Source: Actinomycetes bacterium (lineage in GTDB: Bacteria > Actinomycetota > Acidimicrobiia > Acidimicrobiales > RAAP-2). From it: a stretch of DNA of 56,028 nt. The number at the start of each line of letters is the position of its first letter. Position 1 is the first letter of the stretch. The DNA lies in assembly GCA_021791895.1 (NCBI GenBank), contig JAJYVS010000017.1:1-56028 (forward strand), in the 5' to 3' direction. Below, piece by piece: positions 26,514 to 34,615 of this stretch. The notes beneath the pieces are model-generated. The model ran no database searches, was not told where the DNA came from, and worked only from the letters and a program-made list of their open reading frames with translations. Position numbers and translations under genes: made by a program.

Positions 26514-27488
26514 TCAGAGGCGGCTGCGGGTCCGGTACCGGACGACCGCCTCGACGTCGACCCGGCGAAGGACGCCGATCTGGCGTTCGTTGGCGACCAC
26601 TGCCAGCTCGTCGGTGCCCGCCTGGGTCAGGGCCTCGATGGCCGTGGGGTAGAGGGGGTCGTCGGGGCCGAGCGACTCTGGGTCGGCCGGGTCGGGGGTG
26701 TGGGGGAACTCTCGCACCATCACGTCGGCCACCCGCAATCCGGCCAAAGCCCGCCGGAGGGTCGAGGCCCGCGCCTCGCTCCCCGCCCCGAGGATCACGA
26801 AGAGGCCGATCACCGCCAGCCACAGGTCGTAGAGGACGCCGAAGACGAGCATCCCCGCCCCGATGGCCCGGCCGGCGGTGACGGCGAGCTCGGTGGCTCG
26901 CAGGTCGCCCCGCCGGGCCGAGAGCGCCGCCCGGAACACCCGCCCGCCGTCGAGGGGGAGGGCCGGGACCATGTTGAACCCCGCGAGGAGCAGGTTCATC
27001 CACAGCACGCGGGTCACGAACGGCCCGCTCATGAGGGTCGGGGGCCAGAGGGGGGCACGGAGCAGGGCGCCGATGCCCCCGCACAGGGCGGCCACCCCCA
27101 CGCTGGTCAGGGGGCCGACGAAGGCGATCCAGAACTCGTCGGCCGGTGCGCCGGGGAGCTCGGCGATCTCGGTCATCCCGCCGATCGGGAGCAGCACGAT
27201 GTCGCGCACCGTGAAGCCCCGGCGCCGGGCGAGGAGGCTGTGGCCGAGCTCGTGGACCAAGACCGAGCCAAAGAGGGTGGCCACCCAGCCGGCGGCGTAC
27301 CCGATGGCCGCCGGCCCCGAGCCCTGGGCGGCCAGGACCACCAGGACCACCACGAAGGCGAACGACCAGTGCAACCGGATGGGGATCCCCCCGATCGTGA
27401 CCAGGCGGAGCGAGCCCCTCGTCCCCCGTCGGCCCGGCCCCCTTCGCCCGCCGCCTCGACCGCCCCGCTCACCCCAGGTGCCGGACAT
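26514..27488 (-). CDS. Site-2-type intramembrane metalloprotease (M50) with C-terminal CBS-like part (Rv2625c-like)
   Basis: A 324-residue polytopic membrane protein. The zinc-binding motif VLVHELGHSLLARR lies in an early membrane helix and the second-site motif NMVPALPLDGGRVF in a later one, with four to six helices overall. The C-terminus (RVADVMVREFP ... DELAVVANERQIGVLRRVDVEAVV) is a CBS-like module. M. tuberculosis Rv2625c, a DosR-regulon member, has the same family assignment. ATG 27488 overlaps the end of the acyl-CoA synthetase gene by about 20 bp, so the two are cotranscribed. The substrate is unknown; by family it cuts transmembrane segments of regulators. Confidence 0.88.
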   Translation of the reverse strand: MSGTWGERGGRGGGRRGPGRRGTRGSLRLVTIGGIPIRLHWSFAFVVVLVVLAAQGSGPAAIGYAAGWVATLFGSVLVHELGHSLLARRRGFTVRDIVLLPIGGMTEIAELPGAPADEFWIAFVGPLTSVGVAALCGGIGALLRAPLWPPTLMSGPFVTRVLWMNLLLAGFNMVPALPLDGGRVFRAALSARRGDLRATELAVTAGRAIGAGMLVFGVLYDLWLAVIGLFVILGAGSEARASTLRRALAGLRVADVMVREFPHTPDPADPESLGPDDPLYPTAIEALTQAGTDELAVVANERQIGVLRRVDVEAVVRYRTRSRL

Positions 27489-30201
27489 CGTCGATCCGCT
27501 CGGCCGAAAGGACCGGGGCAACGCGGAGCCGGGCGTCCACGACGACCGGGCCCGTCGGGGTGGCGATCACCGGGTTGCAGTCCGCCTCGGCCAGCTCGGG
27601 GAGGTCCTCGGCCAGGCGTCCGAGGCGCAGGACGACCTGGATCAGCCCGGCGACGTCGACCGGTTCGCTGCCGCGGTAGCCGGTCAAGAGTGGCGCACCC
27701 CGGATGCCGTGGACCATGTCGTCGGCGTCGAGATCGCTGAGCGGGGCGATCCGGACCACGTGGTCGCCGAGGAGCTCGGCCGCCGAACCGCCCAGGCCGA
27801 AGAGCACGAGGGTCCCGAAGGCGGGGTCGCGGGCGAACCCGACGATGGTCTCCACACCGCCTTGGACCACGGGCTGGACGACCGCACCGGTCATCGCGTC
27901 CCTGAGGGCCCGGCCCATGGCGTCGTAGGCCGCCCGGACCTCGGCCGGGTCGAAGAGCCCGAGCCGCACCCCGCCGACCTCGGTTTTGTGCACCAGCGTC
28001 GGGCCGTCGGCCTTCAGCGCGACCGGGAACCCGAGCGCCTCGGCGGCGGCCGCCGCCTCCTCGGCCGAAACGACCGCCCTCGTAGCCACGGTCGGGATCC
28101 CGTAGGCGTCGACGACCTGCAGGGCCGTGGCGCCGGTCAGCCAGCCGGTTCGCTCGGCCCCGGCGCCCATCCCGAACGCCTCGGCCACGAGGCGCCGGGC
28201 CTCGTTGGGAGCGGTGTCGAGCGCCGGGATCCGGCCCGGCGGCCGGGACCGCCAGGCGCCGTAGCGGACCGCCGCGCCCAGGGCCCGCACCGCCGTCTCG
28301 GGATAGGCGAAGCACGGCACCGGGCGGGACGCCCCCCGCAGGGCCTCCACGCCGTCGGCCGGACCGAGGAAGGCGGCGACGAGGGGAATGGCCGCGGCCG
28401 GGCCCGAGGCGGCGTCGACCGCGTCCGCCAGAGCGCCGGCCACACTGGCCGGGGTGGTGACGAGCGGGGCGGTAAAGAGCACGACGAGGGCGTCGATCTC
28501 CCCGCTCGAAAGGAGGAGGCCGATCGCCGCCCGGTACTGCTCGGCCGTGGCCGAGGAGATCATGTCGATCGGGTTGGCGACCCCCGCTCCCGGGGAGAGG
28601 AGCGCGCCCAGGGCCTGGCGGACCGGGGCCGAGAGCTCGGGGACCTCGAGCCCCCGGGCCACGCAGGCGTCGGCGGCGAGGATCCCCGGGCCGCCGGCGT
28701 TGGAGAGCACTCCGACCCGGGACCCGGCCGGTACCGGTTGTTGGGATAGCACCTGGGCCACGTCGAAGAGCTCCTCGATCGTGTCGACCCGGATGACGCC
28801 AGTCTGGTGACACAGCGCCTCGACCGCACGCTCCGGGCTGGCCATCGCCGCGGTGTGCGAAGAGGCGGCCCGGGTCCCGGCGCTCGAGCGTCCCGCCTTC
28901 ACCGCCACGATGGGCTTGGTCCGGCCGGCCCGGCGGGCGATCCGGTGGAACTTGGTCGGGTTCCCGAAGGACTCGAGGTACAAGAGGATCACGTTGGTGG
29001 CGTCGTCCTGCTCCCACCAGGTGATGAGATCGTTGCCGCTCACGTCACCCTTGTTGCCGGTCGAGACGAAGCTCGACACCCCGATGCCGCGCGCCGCCGC
29101 CTCGGCCAGCATGGCGACCCCGAGCCCCCCGGACTGGGAGGCGAATCCGATCGTGCCCCGGGTGGGCAGGTCGGCGGAGAAGGTGGCGTTCATCGACACC
29201 TCAGGGTCGGTGTTGATGATCCCGAAGCAGTTGGGTCCGACGAGCCGCATCCCGTTGGCATGGGCCATGCGGACGATCTCCGCCTGGGCGACCGCCCCCT
29301 CGGGGCCGGTCTCTGCGAACCCCGCACTGACCACGACCAGCCCGCCGACCCCTTTGGCCCCGCAGGCGGCGACCACCGCCGGCACCTCCGGCGCCGGCAC
29401 CGCCACCACCGCCAGGTCGACGCCGAGGGGCAGGGCGTTCACCGAGGGCCAGCACGGGACGCCGGCGACCGAGCGGGCCGACGGGTTCACCGGGTAGAGG
29501 GGACCTTCGAAGCCCGACTCGAGCAGGTTGACCAGGATCTCGTGGCCGATCTTCCCCGGCTGGCGGCCGGCACCGACCACGGCGATGGACGACGGCTCGA
29601 GCAGCCGGGCCATCGAGCGGACGACACTCGAGCGGTCTCGCTCCTCGGCTGCGGCTATGGCGCCTGCGGACGGCTCGATGTCGAGGACCACGTGGACCTC
29701 GCCCTGCGTGTGGGTCATCCGGGGGGCGAAGCCGGCGTGCGCGAAGACGTCGATCATGGCCCGGTTCTCGCCGAGGGTGACCGCGGCGAAGCGACGGATC
29801 CCGTGGCGCCGGGCGATGGCCGCCAAGTGCTCGAGGGCGATGGTGGCCAGGCCCAGCCCTTGGTAGGCGTCGTCGACCACGAAGGCCACCTCGGCCTCGT
29901 CGTGCCCGGGCTCCCGGTCGTACTGGGCCACGGCCAAGAGCGCCCCACGGCGCTCGACCACGAGCGCCAGATGGTCCGGGTCGCGGTGCTCGGTCAGACG
30001 GTGGACCTCCTCCTCTGAGAGGGTGGGGCGACCGGTGAAGAAGCGCATTCGGATGCTGGTCGGGCTGAGGCGCGCGTGCAGGGCCAGGATGCCCGGCCCG
30101 TCGTCGGGCCGGATCTCGCGCAGGCGCGCCGTCGAGCCGTCCCGGAGCAGGACGTCGACCCCACTGCCCAACCCGAGCCCGATCGAAGCGGTCTCGGCCA
30201 T
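27469..30201 (-). CDS. GNAT acetyltransferase fused to ADP-forming acyl-CoA synthetase
   Basis: A 910-residue fusion. Residues about 15-180 are a GNAT domain (ARLREIRPDDGPGI, RMRFFTGRP, EVAFVVDDAYQGLGLATIALEHLA). From about 205 the NDP-forming acetyl-CoA synthetase follows: CoA-binding Rossmann domain (SIAVVGAGRQPGKIGHEIL), succinyl-CoA ligase-like domain with the phospho-histidine region AASSHTAAMAS, and a C-terminal ATP-grasp (GFPVALKADGPTLVHKTEVGGV, FGLGGSAAELLGD). ADP-forming enzymes make ATP from acetyl-CoA, releasing acetate, or act in reverse. Similar fusions in other bacteria (Pat-type) act as protein acetyltransferases with an inactive synthetase part, so either role is possible. ATG 30201 starts the GNAT domain. 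Confidence 0.9.
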   Translation of the reverse strand: MAETASIGLGLGSGVDVLLRDGSTARLREIRPDDGPGILALHARLSPTSIRMRFFTGRPTLSEEEVHRLTEHRDPDHLALVVERRGALLAVAQYDREPGHDEAEVAFVVDDAYQGLGLATIALEHLAAIARRHGIRRFAAVTLGENRAMIDVFAHAGFAPRMTHTQGEVHVVLDIEPSAGAIAAAEERDRSSVVRSMARLLEPSSIAVVGAGRQPGKIGHEILVNLLESGFEGPLYPVNPSARSVAGVPCWPSVNALPLGVDLAVVAVPAPEVPAVVAACGAKGVGGLVVVSAGFAETGPEGAVAQAEIVRMAHANGMRLVGPNCFGIINTDPEVSMNATFSADLPTRGTIGFASQSGGLGVAMLAEAAARGIGVSSFVSTGNKGDVSGNDLITWWEQDDATNVILLYLESFGNPTKFHRIARRAGRTKPIVAVKAGRSSAGTRAASSHTAAMASPERAVEALCHQTGVIRVDTIEELFDVAQVLSQQPVPAGSRVGVLSNAGGPGILAADACVARGLEVPELSAPVRQALGALLSPGAGVANPIDMISSATAEQYRAAIGLLLSSGEIDALVVLFTAPLVTTPASVAGALADAVDAASGPAAAIPLVAAFLGPADGVEALRGASRPVPCFAYPETAVRALGAAVRYGAWRSRPPGRIPALDTAPNEARRLVAEAFGMGAGAERTGWLTGATALQVVDAYGIPTVATRAVVSAEEAAAAAEALGFPVALKADGPTLVHKTEVGGVRLGLFDPAEVRAAYDAMGRALRDAMTGAVVQPVVQGGVETIVGFARDPAFGTLVLFGLGGSAAELLGDHVVRIAPLSDLDADDMVHGIRGAPLLTGYRGSEPVDVAGLIQVVLRLGRLAEDLPELAEADCNPVIATPTGPVVVDARLRVAPVLSAERIDDVRHLG

Positions 30202-30301
30202 GCGACCACACTGCCTCACCGGGCCGCTCGGCGAGTAGGGGAGAAGGTCATCCTGGGTGTGGGGGGCGGGCGTTCTCGGAGGTCACAGGCTCGGGGGTCT
30301 C

Positions 30302-30315
30302 GGGACCTTCAGCCC
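30302..30315. promoter_or_regulatory. DevR-like box at -42.5 of the Usp gene (GGGACCTTCAGCCC)
   Basis: 13 of 14 positions match the element. It ends 35 bp before GTG 30351, and CACGCT fills -12 to -7 (30339-30344). It lies about 100 bp from the divergent acyl-CoA synthetase start, where I see no matching -10. Confidence 0.78.
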
Positions 30316-30350
30316 TGTCGCCGCCGGTCGTCCGATCGCACGCTGGTGGT

Positions 30351-30860
30351 GTGAGCCAATCGGTGGAGCCGTCCCGAGGTGGGCTGATCGTGGTCGGGGT
30401 CGACGGCTCCGCCGCCTCCAAGGCGGCCCTGTCGTGGGCCCTCCGGCAGGCCGAGCTCAGCGGGTCCTCCATCGAGGTCGTGGCGGCCTGGGGCCTGCCC
30501 GTCTACGTGGGGGACGCCGACCTCTGGCCGCTCGACGTGGACCTCGAGTCGCTCGTGACCCGCCAGCTCGAGCTGGTGCTGGAGGAGGTCGTGCCGGCGG
30601 ACTCGACGGTGCCGCTGCGCGCCCTGGTCTGCCAGGCCCCCCCGGCGGTGGCCCTGATCGAGGCGGCCGAGGGGGCCGAACTCTTGGTGGTGGGCGGCCG
30701 GGGCCACAGCGAGCTGGCCGAGATGCTGCTCGGCTCGGTGAGCCTGCACTGCGTGGCCCGGGCTCCGTGCCCGGTGGTCGTCGTCCACTCGGCCGACCGC
30801 CCCGACGCCGAAACCAGGACCTTTGGCCCTAGGACCGGCCCCGGCAGCCGCCCACGCTGA
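30351..30860 (+). CDS. Universal stress protein A family
   Basis: A 169-residue Usp domain: GLIVVGVDGSAASKAALSWALRQAELSGSSIEVVAAWGLP at the start and LLVVGGRGHSELAEMLLGSVSLHCV with the ATP-binding glycine pattern, then APCPVVVVHS. The C-terminal 20 residues are a basic, low-complexity tail that also encodes the next promoter's box. There is no Shine-Dalgarno; the CACGCT hexamer at -12 and the box centred at -42.5 support a leaderless transcript starting at the GTG. It heads a likely two-gene set with the ferritin-like protein, which has an additional identical promoter layout. Confidence 0.93.
   Translation: MSQSVEPSRGGLIVVGVDGSAASKAALSWALRQAELSGSSIEVVAAWGLPVYVGDADLWPLDVDLESLVTRQLELVLEEVVPADSTVPLRALVCQAPPAVALIEAAEGAELLVVGGRGHSELAEMLLGSVSLHCVARAPCPVVVVHSADRPDAETRTFGPRTGPGSRPR
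30816..30829. promoter_or_regulatory. DevR-like box at -42.5 of the ferritin-like gene (AGGACCTTTGGCCC)
   Basis: Lies inside the 3' end of the Usp gene. It ends 35 bp before ATG 30865, and CACGCT at 30853-30858 occupies -12 to -7, the same hexamer at the same place as in the Usp promoter. Confidence 0.78.
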
Positions 30861-30864
30861 GGGC

Positions 30865-31386
30865 ATGACCACGCAACCTGGAACCGAAGCTGCCACCGGC
30901 CAGCCCCAACCCGAGAACCTCCTCGGCGCGAGCGTCTGGCAACAGGAGCTCTACGACTCGTTGGTGGACCACATGGCCAACGAGCACGAGATCATCGAGG
31001 ACTACGCGAGGTTCGCCGAGGAGACCTCCTCGGCGACCGTCCGCTACCTCGTGAACCTGATCGTCGACGACGAGCGGCGCCACCACCGGGTGCTGGCCGA
31101 ACTGGCCAACACGGTGCGGGCCGAGGCGACGTTGGAAGAACGCGAGCCGAGAGCGCCGTTCCTCGACGTCCATGCCGACCCCGATCTGCTCAAGGCGACC
31201 CAACGCTTTCTCGACGCCGAGCAGACCGATCGCGACGAGCTCCGGAACCTGTACCGGCAGGCTTCCGGTGCCGGGGGCAGCGAGCTCGAGGCGTTCATGA
31301 TCAGCATGTTGCGGTCGGACACCGACCGCCACATCCGCATCCTGCGGTTCATCGCCAAGTTGGTGCGGCGCTCGCCCTTGCGTTGA
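30865..31386 (+). CDS. Ferritin-like/rubrerythrin-like four-helix protein
   Basis: A 173-residue, all-helical protein. Metal-ligand-type motifs recur on successive helices: HMANEHEIIEDYARFAEE, LIVDDERRHHRVLAELA, DAEQTDRDELRNLYRQ, SMLRSDTDRHIRILRFIA. The E-x-x-H/ DE-x-x-H pattern is that of the ferritin-like superfamily (di-iron bundles). It may store iron or act on peroxide; a specific family cannot be named. The promoter copies that of the upstream Usp gene. A role in iron/oxidant handling on entry to or exit from anoxia would fit, by inference. Confidence 0.75.
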   Translation: MTTQPGTEAATGQPQPENLLGASVWQQELYDSLVDHMANEHEIIEDYARFAEETSSATVRYLVNLIVDDERRHHRVLAELANTVRAEATLEEREPRAPFLDVHADPDLLKATQRFLDAEQTDRDELRNLYRQASGAGGSELEAFMISMLRSDTDRHIRILRFIAKLVRRSPLR

Positions 31387-31489
31387 GCGTCCGCCGGGGG
31401 CCTTGCTGTCGAGAGCATGCCGATCCATTTTACGTATGACGCTTATTTCGTGTGGAAGTTCACCCGTCGGCACTGTTCGGAGACGACCG

Positions 31490-31777
31490 ATGACCGGCAA
31501 GCGCACTTACAGACAGACCAAGTCGGGGAGGCCGATCGATGACGAGACGATCGAGGAGCTCGCGGCCGAGGCCGAAGGGGGTTACGGACCCGGTCAGCTC
31601 AAGGGCAAGCCCCGTGGTCGTGGCCGTCCGCCACTCGGCGATGCCGCAATGGAGGTCGAGTCAGTGCGGCTCGATCCCGATCTTCGAGGCGAAGCGGCCC
31701 GACGTGCCGCCGACGAGGGCGTGACGGTCTCAGAGCTCATCCGGCGAGCGCTGCGCGACTACCTCCGAAGCGCTTGA
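31490..31777 (+). CDS. CopG-type ribbon-helix-helix protein, probable orphan antitoxin
   Basis: A 95-residue protein. The first half is a linker typical of actinobacterial RHH antitoxins (KSGRPIDDETIEELAAEAEGGY ... GRGRPPLGDAA). The C-terminal half is the RHH DNA-binding domain: EVESVRLDPDLRGEAARRAADEGVTVSELIRRALRDYL. ATG 31490 follows an AT-richer stretch (31425-31460, with TTTTACGTATGACGCTTATT) that probably holds its promoter. No toxin gene is seen within 300 bp downstream. It could be an orphan antitoxin or a stand-alone repressor. Confidence 0.75.
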   Translation: MTGKRTYRQTKSGRPIDDETIEELAAEAEGGYGPGQLKGKPRGRGRPPLGDAAMEVESVRLDPDLRGEAARRAADEGVTVSELIRRALRDYLRSA

Positions 31778-32110
31778 CCGCTGGCTGCGACCATGCTCGC
31801 TGTCCTTGCGGGTTGGTTCGCATGTGGCGCCAGCAGGGACAAAACCAGCAGGACAAAGAGGCACTCCCGAAGCGGGCTCTGTTGAGGCCGCAGAGCCAGC
31901 TCGTCGGCCACCGAGTTCGGGTTCGGCCAGCGACGTTACGCCAGATATCGGACCTCTCGTCGGGATGGAGCCACGTCCACGTCGACCGGCCGCCACCCGC
32001 CGGACGTCATTGGTGACCGGCTGGCGTAAACCCGGGTCTTCTCGCGCCCGGGACCAGCACCGAGTGGCGATTTCCAACCCCGACGGCGCGCGTAAAGTGT
32101 TTTTCATCTG
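31778..32110. other. Intergenic stretch without a supported gene
   Basis: Short ORFs here lack family features or start signals. A six-base repeat pair CCCGGG (32031-32036 and 32047-32052) can form a small hairpin. The right end holds the MarR promoter: TAAAGT at 32093-32098. Confidence 0.4.
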
Positions 32111-32115
32111 ATGAA
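32103..32115. promoter_or_regulatory. Perfect palindrome at the MarR start (TTCATCTGATGAA)
   Basis: Six-base arms around a central T overlap the ATG at 32111 and the expected transcription start a few bases after TAAAGT. Position and symmetry suit an autoregulatory MarR operator. Confidence 0.6.
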
Positions 32116-32611
32116 TAGTTCACCTGCTGGCTCGCGGCTGTCGTTGGCCGAAGTCCCCCGCCGGACCCGGGCCCGCCGGGGGGTGCTCCTCGGGCGCCTC
32201 CTCGAGCTCGCCCCCGCCGTCCGGCGGGCCTTCGAGGTCCGGCTGGACGCTGAGCACCGGGGTCTGTGGCGCTCGCTGACCGTCCACCAGCTCGAGGCGC
32301 TGACCGTGCTCGACGACGGTCCGAGCCCGATGCGCGCCCTGTGCGATCGCCTCGAGATCTCCGAGAGTGCCGGCACGGCGCTCGTCGACCGGCTGGCCGC
32401 CCGGGGCCTGGTCGAGCGGCAGACCGACCCGGCCGATCGCCGCGTGGTGGTGATCGCCGCCAGCAAGCCGGCTCGGGCCATGGTCCGCCAGTATCGGGAC
32501 CTCAAGCAGCGCCGCCTGGCCACCTTGTTGGCCGACCTACCGACCGAGGACCTCGCCACCCTGGTACGCATCTACGAGGCCGTGCTGGCCGATCCGGAAG
32601 GACACCGGTGA
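32111..32611 (+). CDS. MarR-family transcriptional regulator
   Basis: A 166-residue winged-helix regulator. The core reads LTVHQLEALTVLDDGPSPMRALCDRLEISESAGTALVDRLAARGLVERQTDPADRRVVVIAAS, the usual recognition helix and D-x-R wing of MarR proteins. ATG 32111 lies within a perfect 13-bp palindrome, suggesting autorepression. The stop overlaps the start of the MFS exporter gene (GTGA), so regulator and pump form one operon. MarR proteins usually release DNA on binding small phenolic or drug-like ligands; the ligand here is unknown. Confidence 0.92.
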   Translation: MNSSPAGSRLSLAEVPRRTRARRGVLLGRLLELAPAVRRAFEVRLDAEHRGLWRSLTVHQLEALTVLDDGPSPMRALCDRLEISESAGTALVDRLAARGLVERQTDPADRRVVVIAASKPARAMVRQYRDLKQRRLATLLADLPTEDLATLVRIYEAVLADPEGHR

Positions 32612-34503
32612 GCCAGACCCTCGAAGCGGGGATCCCCTCAGCACAAGACGGCGGCGACCGTTACAAGTGGTCGGCGCTCTTCAACACGACGCTCGGCGTC
32701 CTGCTCGTCTCGATCAACGAGTCGATCCTCATCATCGCCCTCCCCGACATCTTCCGGGGCATCAAGCTCGACCCCCTGATCCCGGGCAACTCCTTTTACC
32801 TCCTGTGGATCCTGCTCGGGTTCATGCTGGTGACGGCGGTGCTCGTCGTGACCCTCGGCCGCATCGGCGACATCTACGGCCGGGTCCGCATGTACAACCT
32901 CGGTTTCGCCGTCTTCACCGTGTTCTCCATCCTCTTGTCGGTGAACTGGCTCCAAGGCACGGCGGCCGGCATCTTCATCGTCGTCATGCGGATCGGGCAG
33001 GGGGTGGGTGGCTCCTTCTTGTTCGCCAACTCGTCGGCCATCATCACCGACGCCTTCCCGGAGAACCAGCGGGGCCTGGCCCTCGGGATCAACAACGTGG
33101 CCGGCATCGCCGGCATGTTCATCGGCCTGGTCGTGGGGGGTCTGCTCGCTCCAGTCGACTGGCGCCTCGTGTTCATCGTCTCGGCGCCGTGTGGCATCGT
33201 CGGGACCGCCTGGGCCTACCTGAAGCTCCACGACAACGGAGTCCGCAGCCCGGCCCGCATCGACTGGTGGGGCAACGTCCTCTTCGCCGTCGGACTGACC
33301 CTGGTCCTCGTGGGCATCACCTATGGCATCGAGCCCTACGGCACCTCGGCCATGGGATGGTCCAGCCCCCGGGTCATCGGGGAGCTGGCCGGCGGGCTCG
33401 GCCTCCTGGTGGCCTTCGCGGTGGTCGAGAACAAGGTGTCCTCGCCCATGTTCCGGTTGCAGCTGTTCCGCATCCGGGCCTTCCTGGCCGGCAACGTCGC
33501 GTCGCTCTTGGCCGCGATCGGCCGGGGCGGCCTCATGTTCACGTTCGTCATGTGGCTCCAGGGGATCTGGCTCCCCTTGCACGGCGTCAGTTTCGCCGTC
33601 ACCCCGCTGTGGGCGGGGATCTACATGCTTCCCATGACCGGGGGCTTCCTGGTGGCCGGTCCCATCTCCGGCGTGCTCTCGGACCGCTACGGCGCCCGCC
33701 CCTTCGCCACCGCCGGGATGGTGGTCGCGGCGCTCACCTTCATTGGGTTCGTGTTCCTCCCGATCAACTTCCCCTACGCCCCCTTCGCCATCCTCATGAC
33801 GGTCAACGGCCTGGCCATGGGGCTCTTCGCCTCACCCAACCGGGCCGGGATCATGAACAGCCTGCCCCCCGACCAGCGCGGTGCCGGGGCCGGCATGTCG
33901 GGCGTCTTCCAGAACGCGGCCATGGTGCTGTCCATGGGCATCTTTTTCACCCTCATGATCTCGGGCATCGCGTCGGTCCTGCCGAAGACCCTGTACCGGG
34001 GGCTCCTGGCCCAGCACGTGCCGGTGGCCACCGCCGCCGCCGTCTCCCACCTGCCGCCCATCACGAGCCTGTTCGCGTCCCTGCTCGGCTACAACCCCAT
34101 GGCCAAACTGCTCGGCCCCTCGGTCTTGTCGCACCTTCCGGCCCACTCGGCCCACGTGCTCGGCGGCCGGAGCTTCTTCCCGACCCTGCTCGCCACCCCG
34201 TTCTCCCACGGGCTGACCCTGGCCTTCACCTTCGGGGCGGCGGCCTGTGCCCTGGCCGCCGTGGCCTCAGTCCTGCGGGGCCAGAAGTACGTCCACACCG
34301 TCGCCGCCCCCCTCGGCGTCGACGGCGCCTTGGTGAGGGCGGCCGACCTCACCCCGGGCACCCGCCGGAACTGGGCCACGCCGGAGGAGCCGTCCCATCC
34401 CGGAGCGGTGCGCGCCGGTTCGGGTCGTCGCGGCCCCTCGGGCCATCGGGGCCCCGAACGGCCCTTTGACCTCAACCCCGGGCGTCCGACCGGCTCGTCG
34501 TGA
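32608..34503 (+). CDS. MFS drug-efflux transporter, DHA2 (14-TM) family
   Basis: A 631-residue inner-membrane proton antiporter. Family landmarks: VLLVSINESILIIALPDI in helix 1, VVTLGRIGDIYGRVRMYNLGF (motif A), MRIGQGVGGSFLFANSSAII, LVVGGLLAPVDWRLVFIV (motif C-like region) and GPISGVLSDRYGARP. About fourteen hydrophobic segments are visible. A 60-residue low-complexity, Pro/Arg/Gly-rich cytosolic tail follows the last helix. GTG 32608 overlaps the MarR stop. The pair looks like a ligand-inducible multidrug or metabolite pump. Confidence 0.93.
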   Translation: MSQTLEAGIPSAQDGGDRYKWSALFNTTLGVLLVSINESILIIALPDIFRGIKLDPLIPGNSFYLLWILLGFMLVTAVLVVTLGRIGDIYGRVRMYNLGFAVFTVFSILLSVNWLQGTAAGIFIVVMRIGQGVGGSFLFANSSAIITDAFPENQRGLALGINNVAGIAGMFIGLVVGGLLAPVDWRLVFIVSAPCGIVGTAWAYLKLHDNGVRSPARIDWWGNVLFAVGLTLVLVGITYGIEPYGTSAMGWSSPRVIGELAGGLGLLVAFAVVENKVSSPMFRLQLFRIRAFLAGNVASLLAAIGRGGLMFTFVMWLQGIWLPLHGVSFAVTPLWAGIYMLPMTGGFLVAGPISGVLSDRYGARPFATAGMVVAALTFIGFVFLPINFPYAPFAILMTVNGLAMGLFASPNRAGIMNSLPPDQRGAGAGMSGVFQNAAMVLSMGIFFTLMISGIASVLPKTLYRGLLAQHVPVATAAAVSHLPPITSLFASLLGYNPMAKLLGPSVLSHLPAHSAHVLGGRSFFPTLLATPFSHGLTLAFTFGAAACALAAVASVLRGQKYVHTVAAPLGVDGALVRAADLTPGTRRNWATPEEPSHPGAVRAGSGRRGPSGHRGPERPFDLNPGRPTGSS

Positions 34504-34615
34504 CCGGGCCGTGCCGGCCAGAGCGCGACCGGTTTCGTTGCGAGGTGGCCGGAGTGCTTGGGCCGTCGGTGCGCCAGAGGCAAGGATCGAGCGTGCATCG
34601 GTCGGGGAGGACGAG

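Noticed and set aside
34448..34475. GCCCCGAACGGCCC and CGGCCCTTTGACCT near the end of the MFS gene
   Set aside because: Inside coding sequence and about 150 bp from the next start, with only 9-10 of 14 matches; likely chance in GC-rich sequence.
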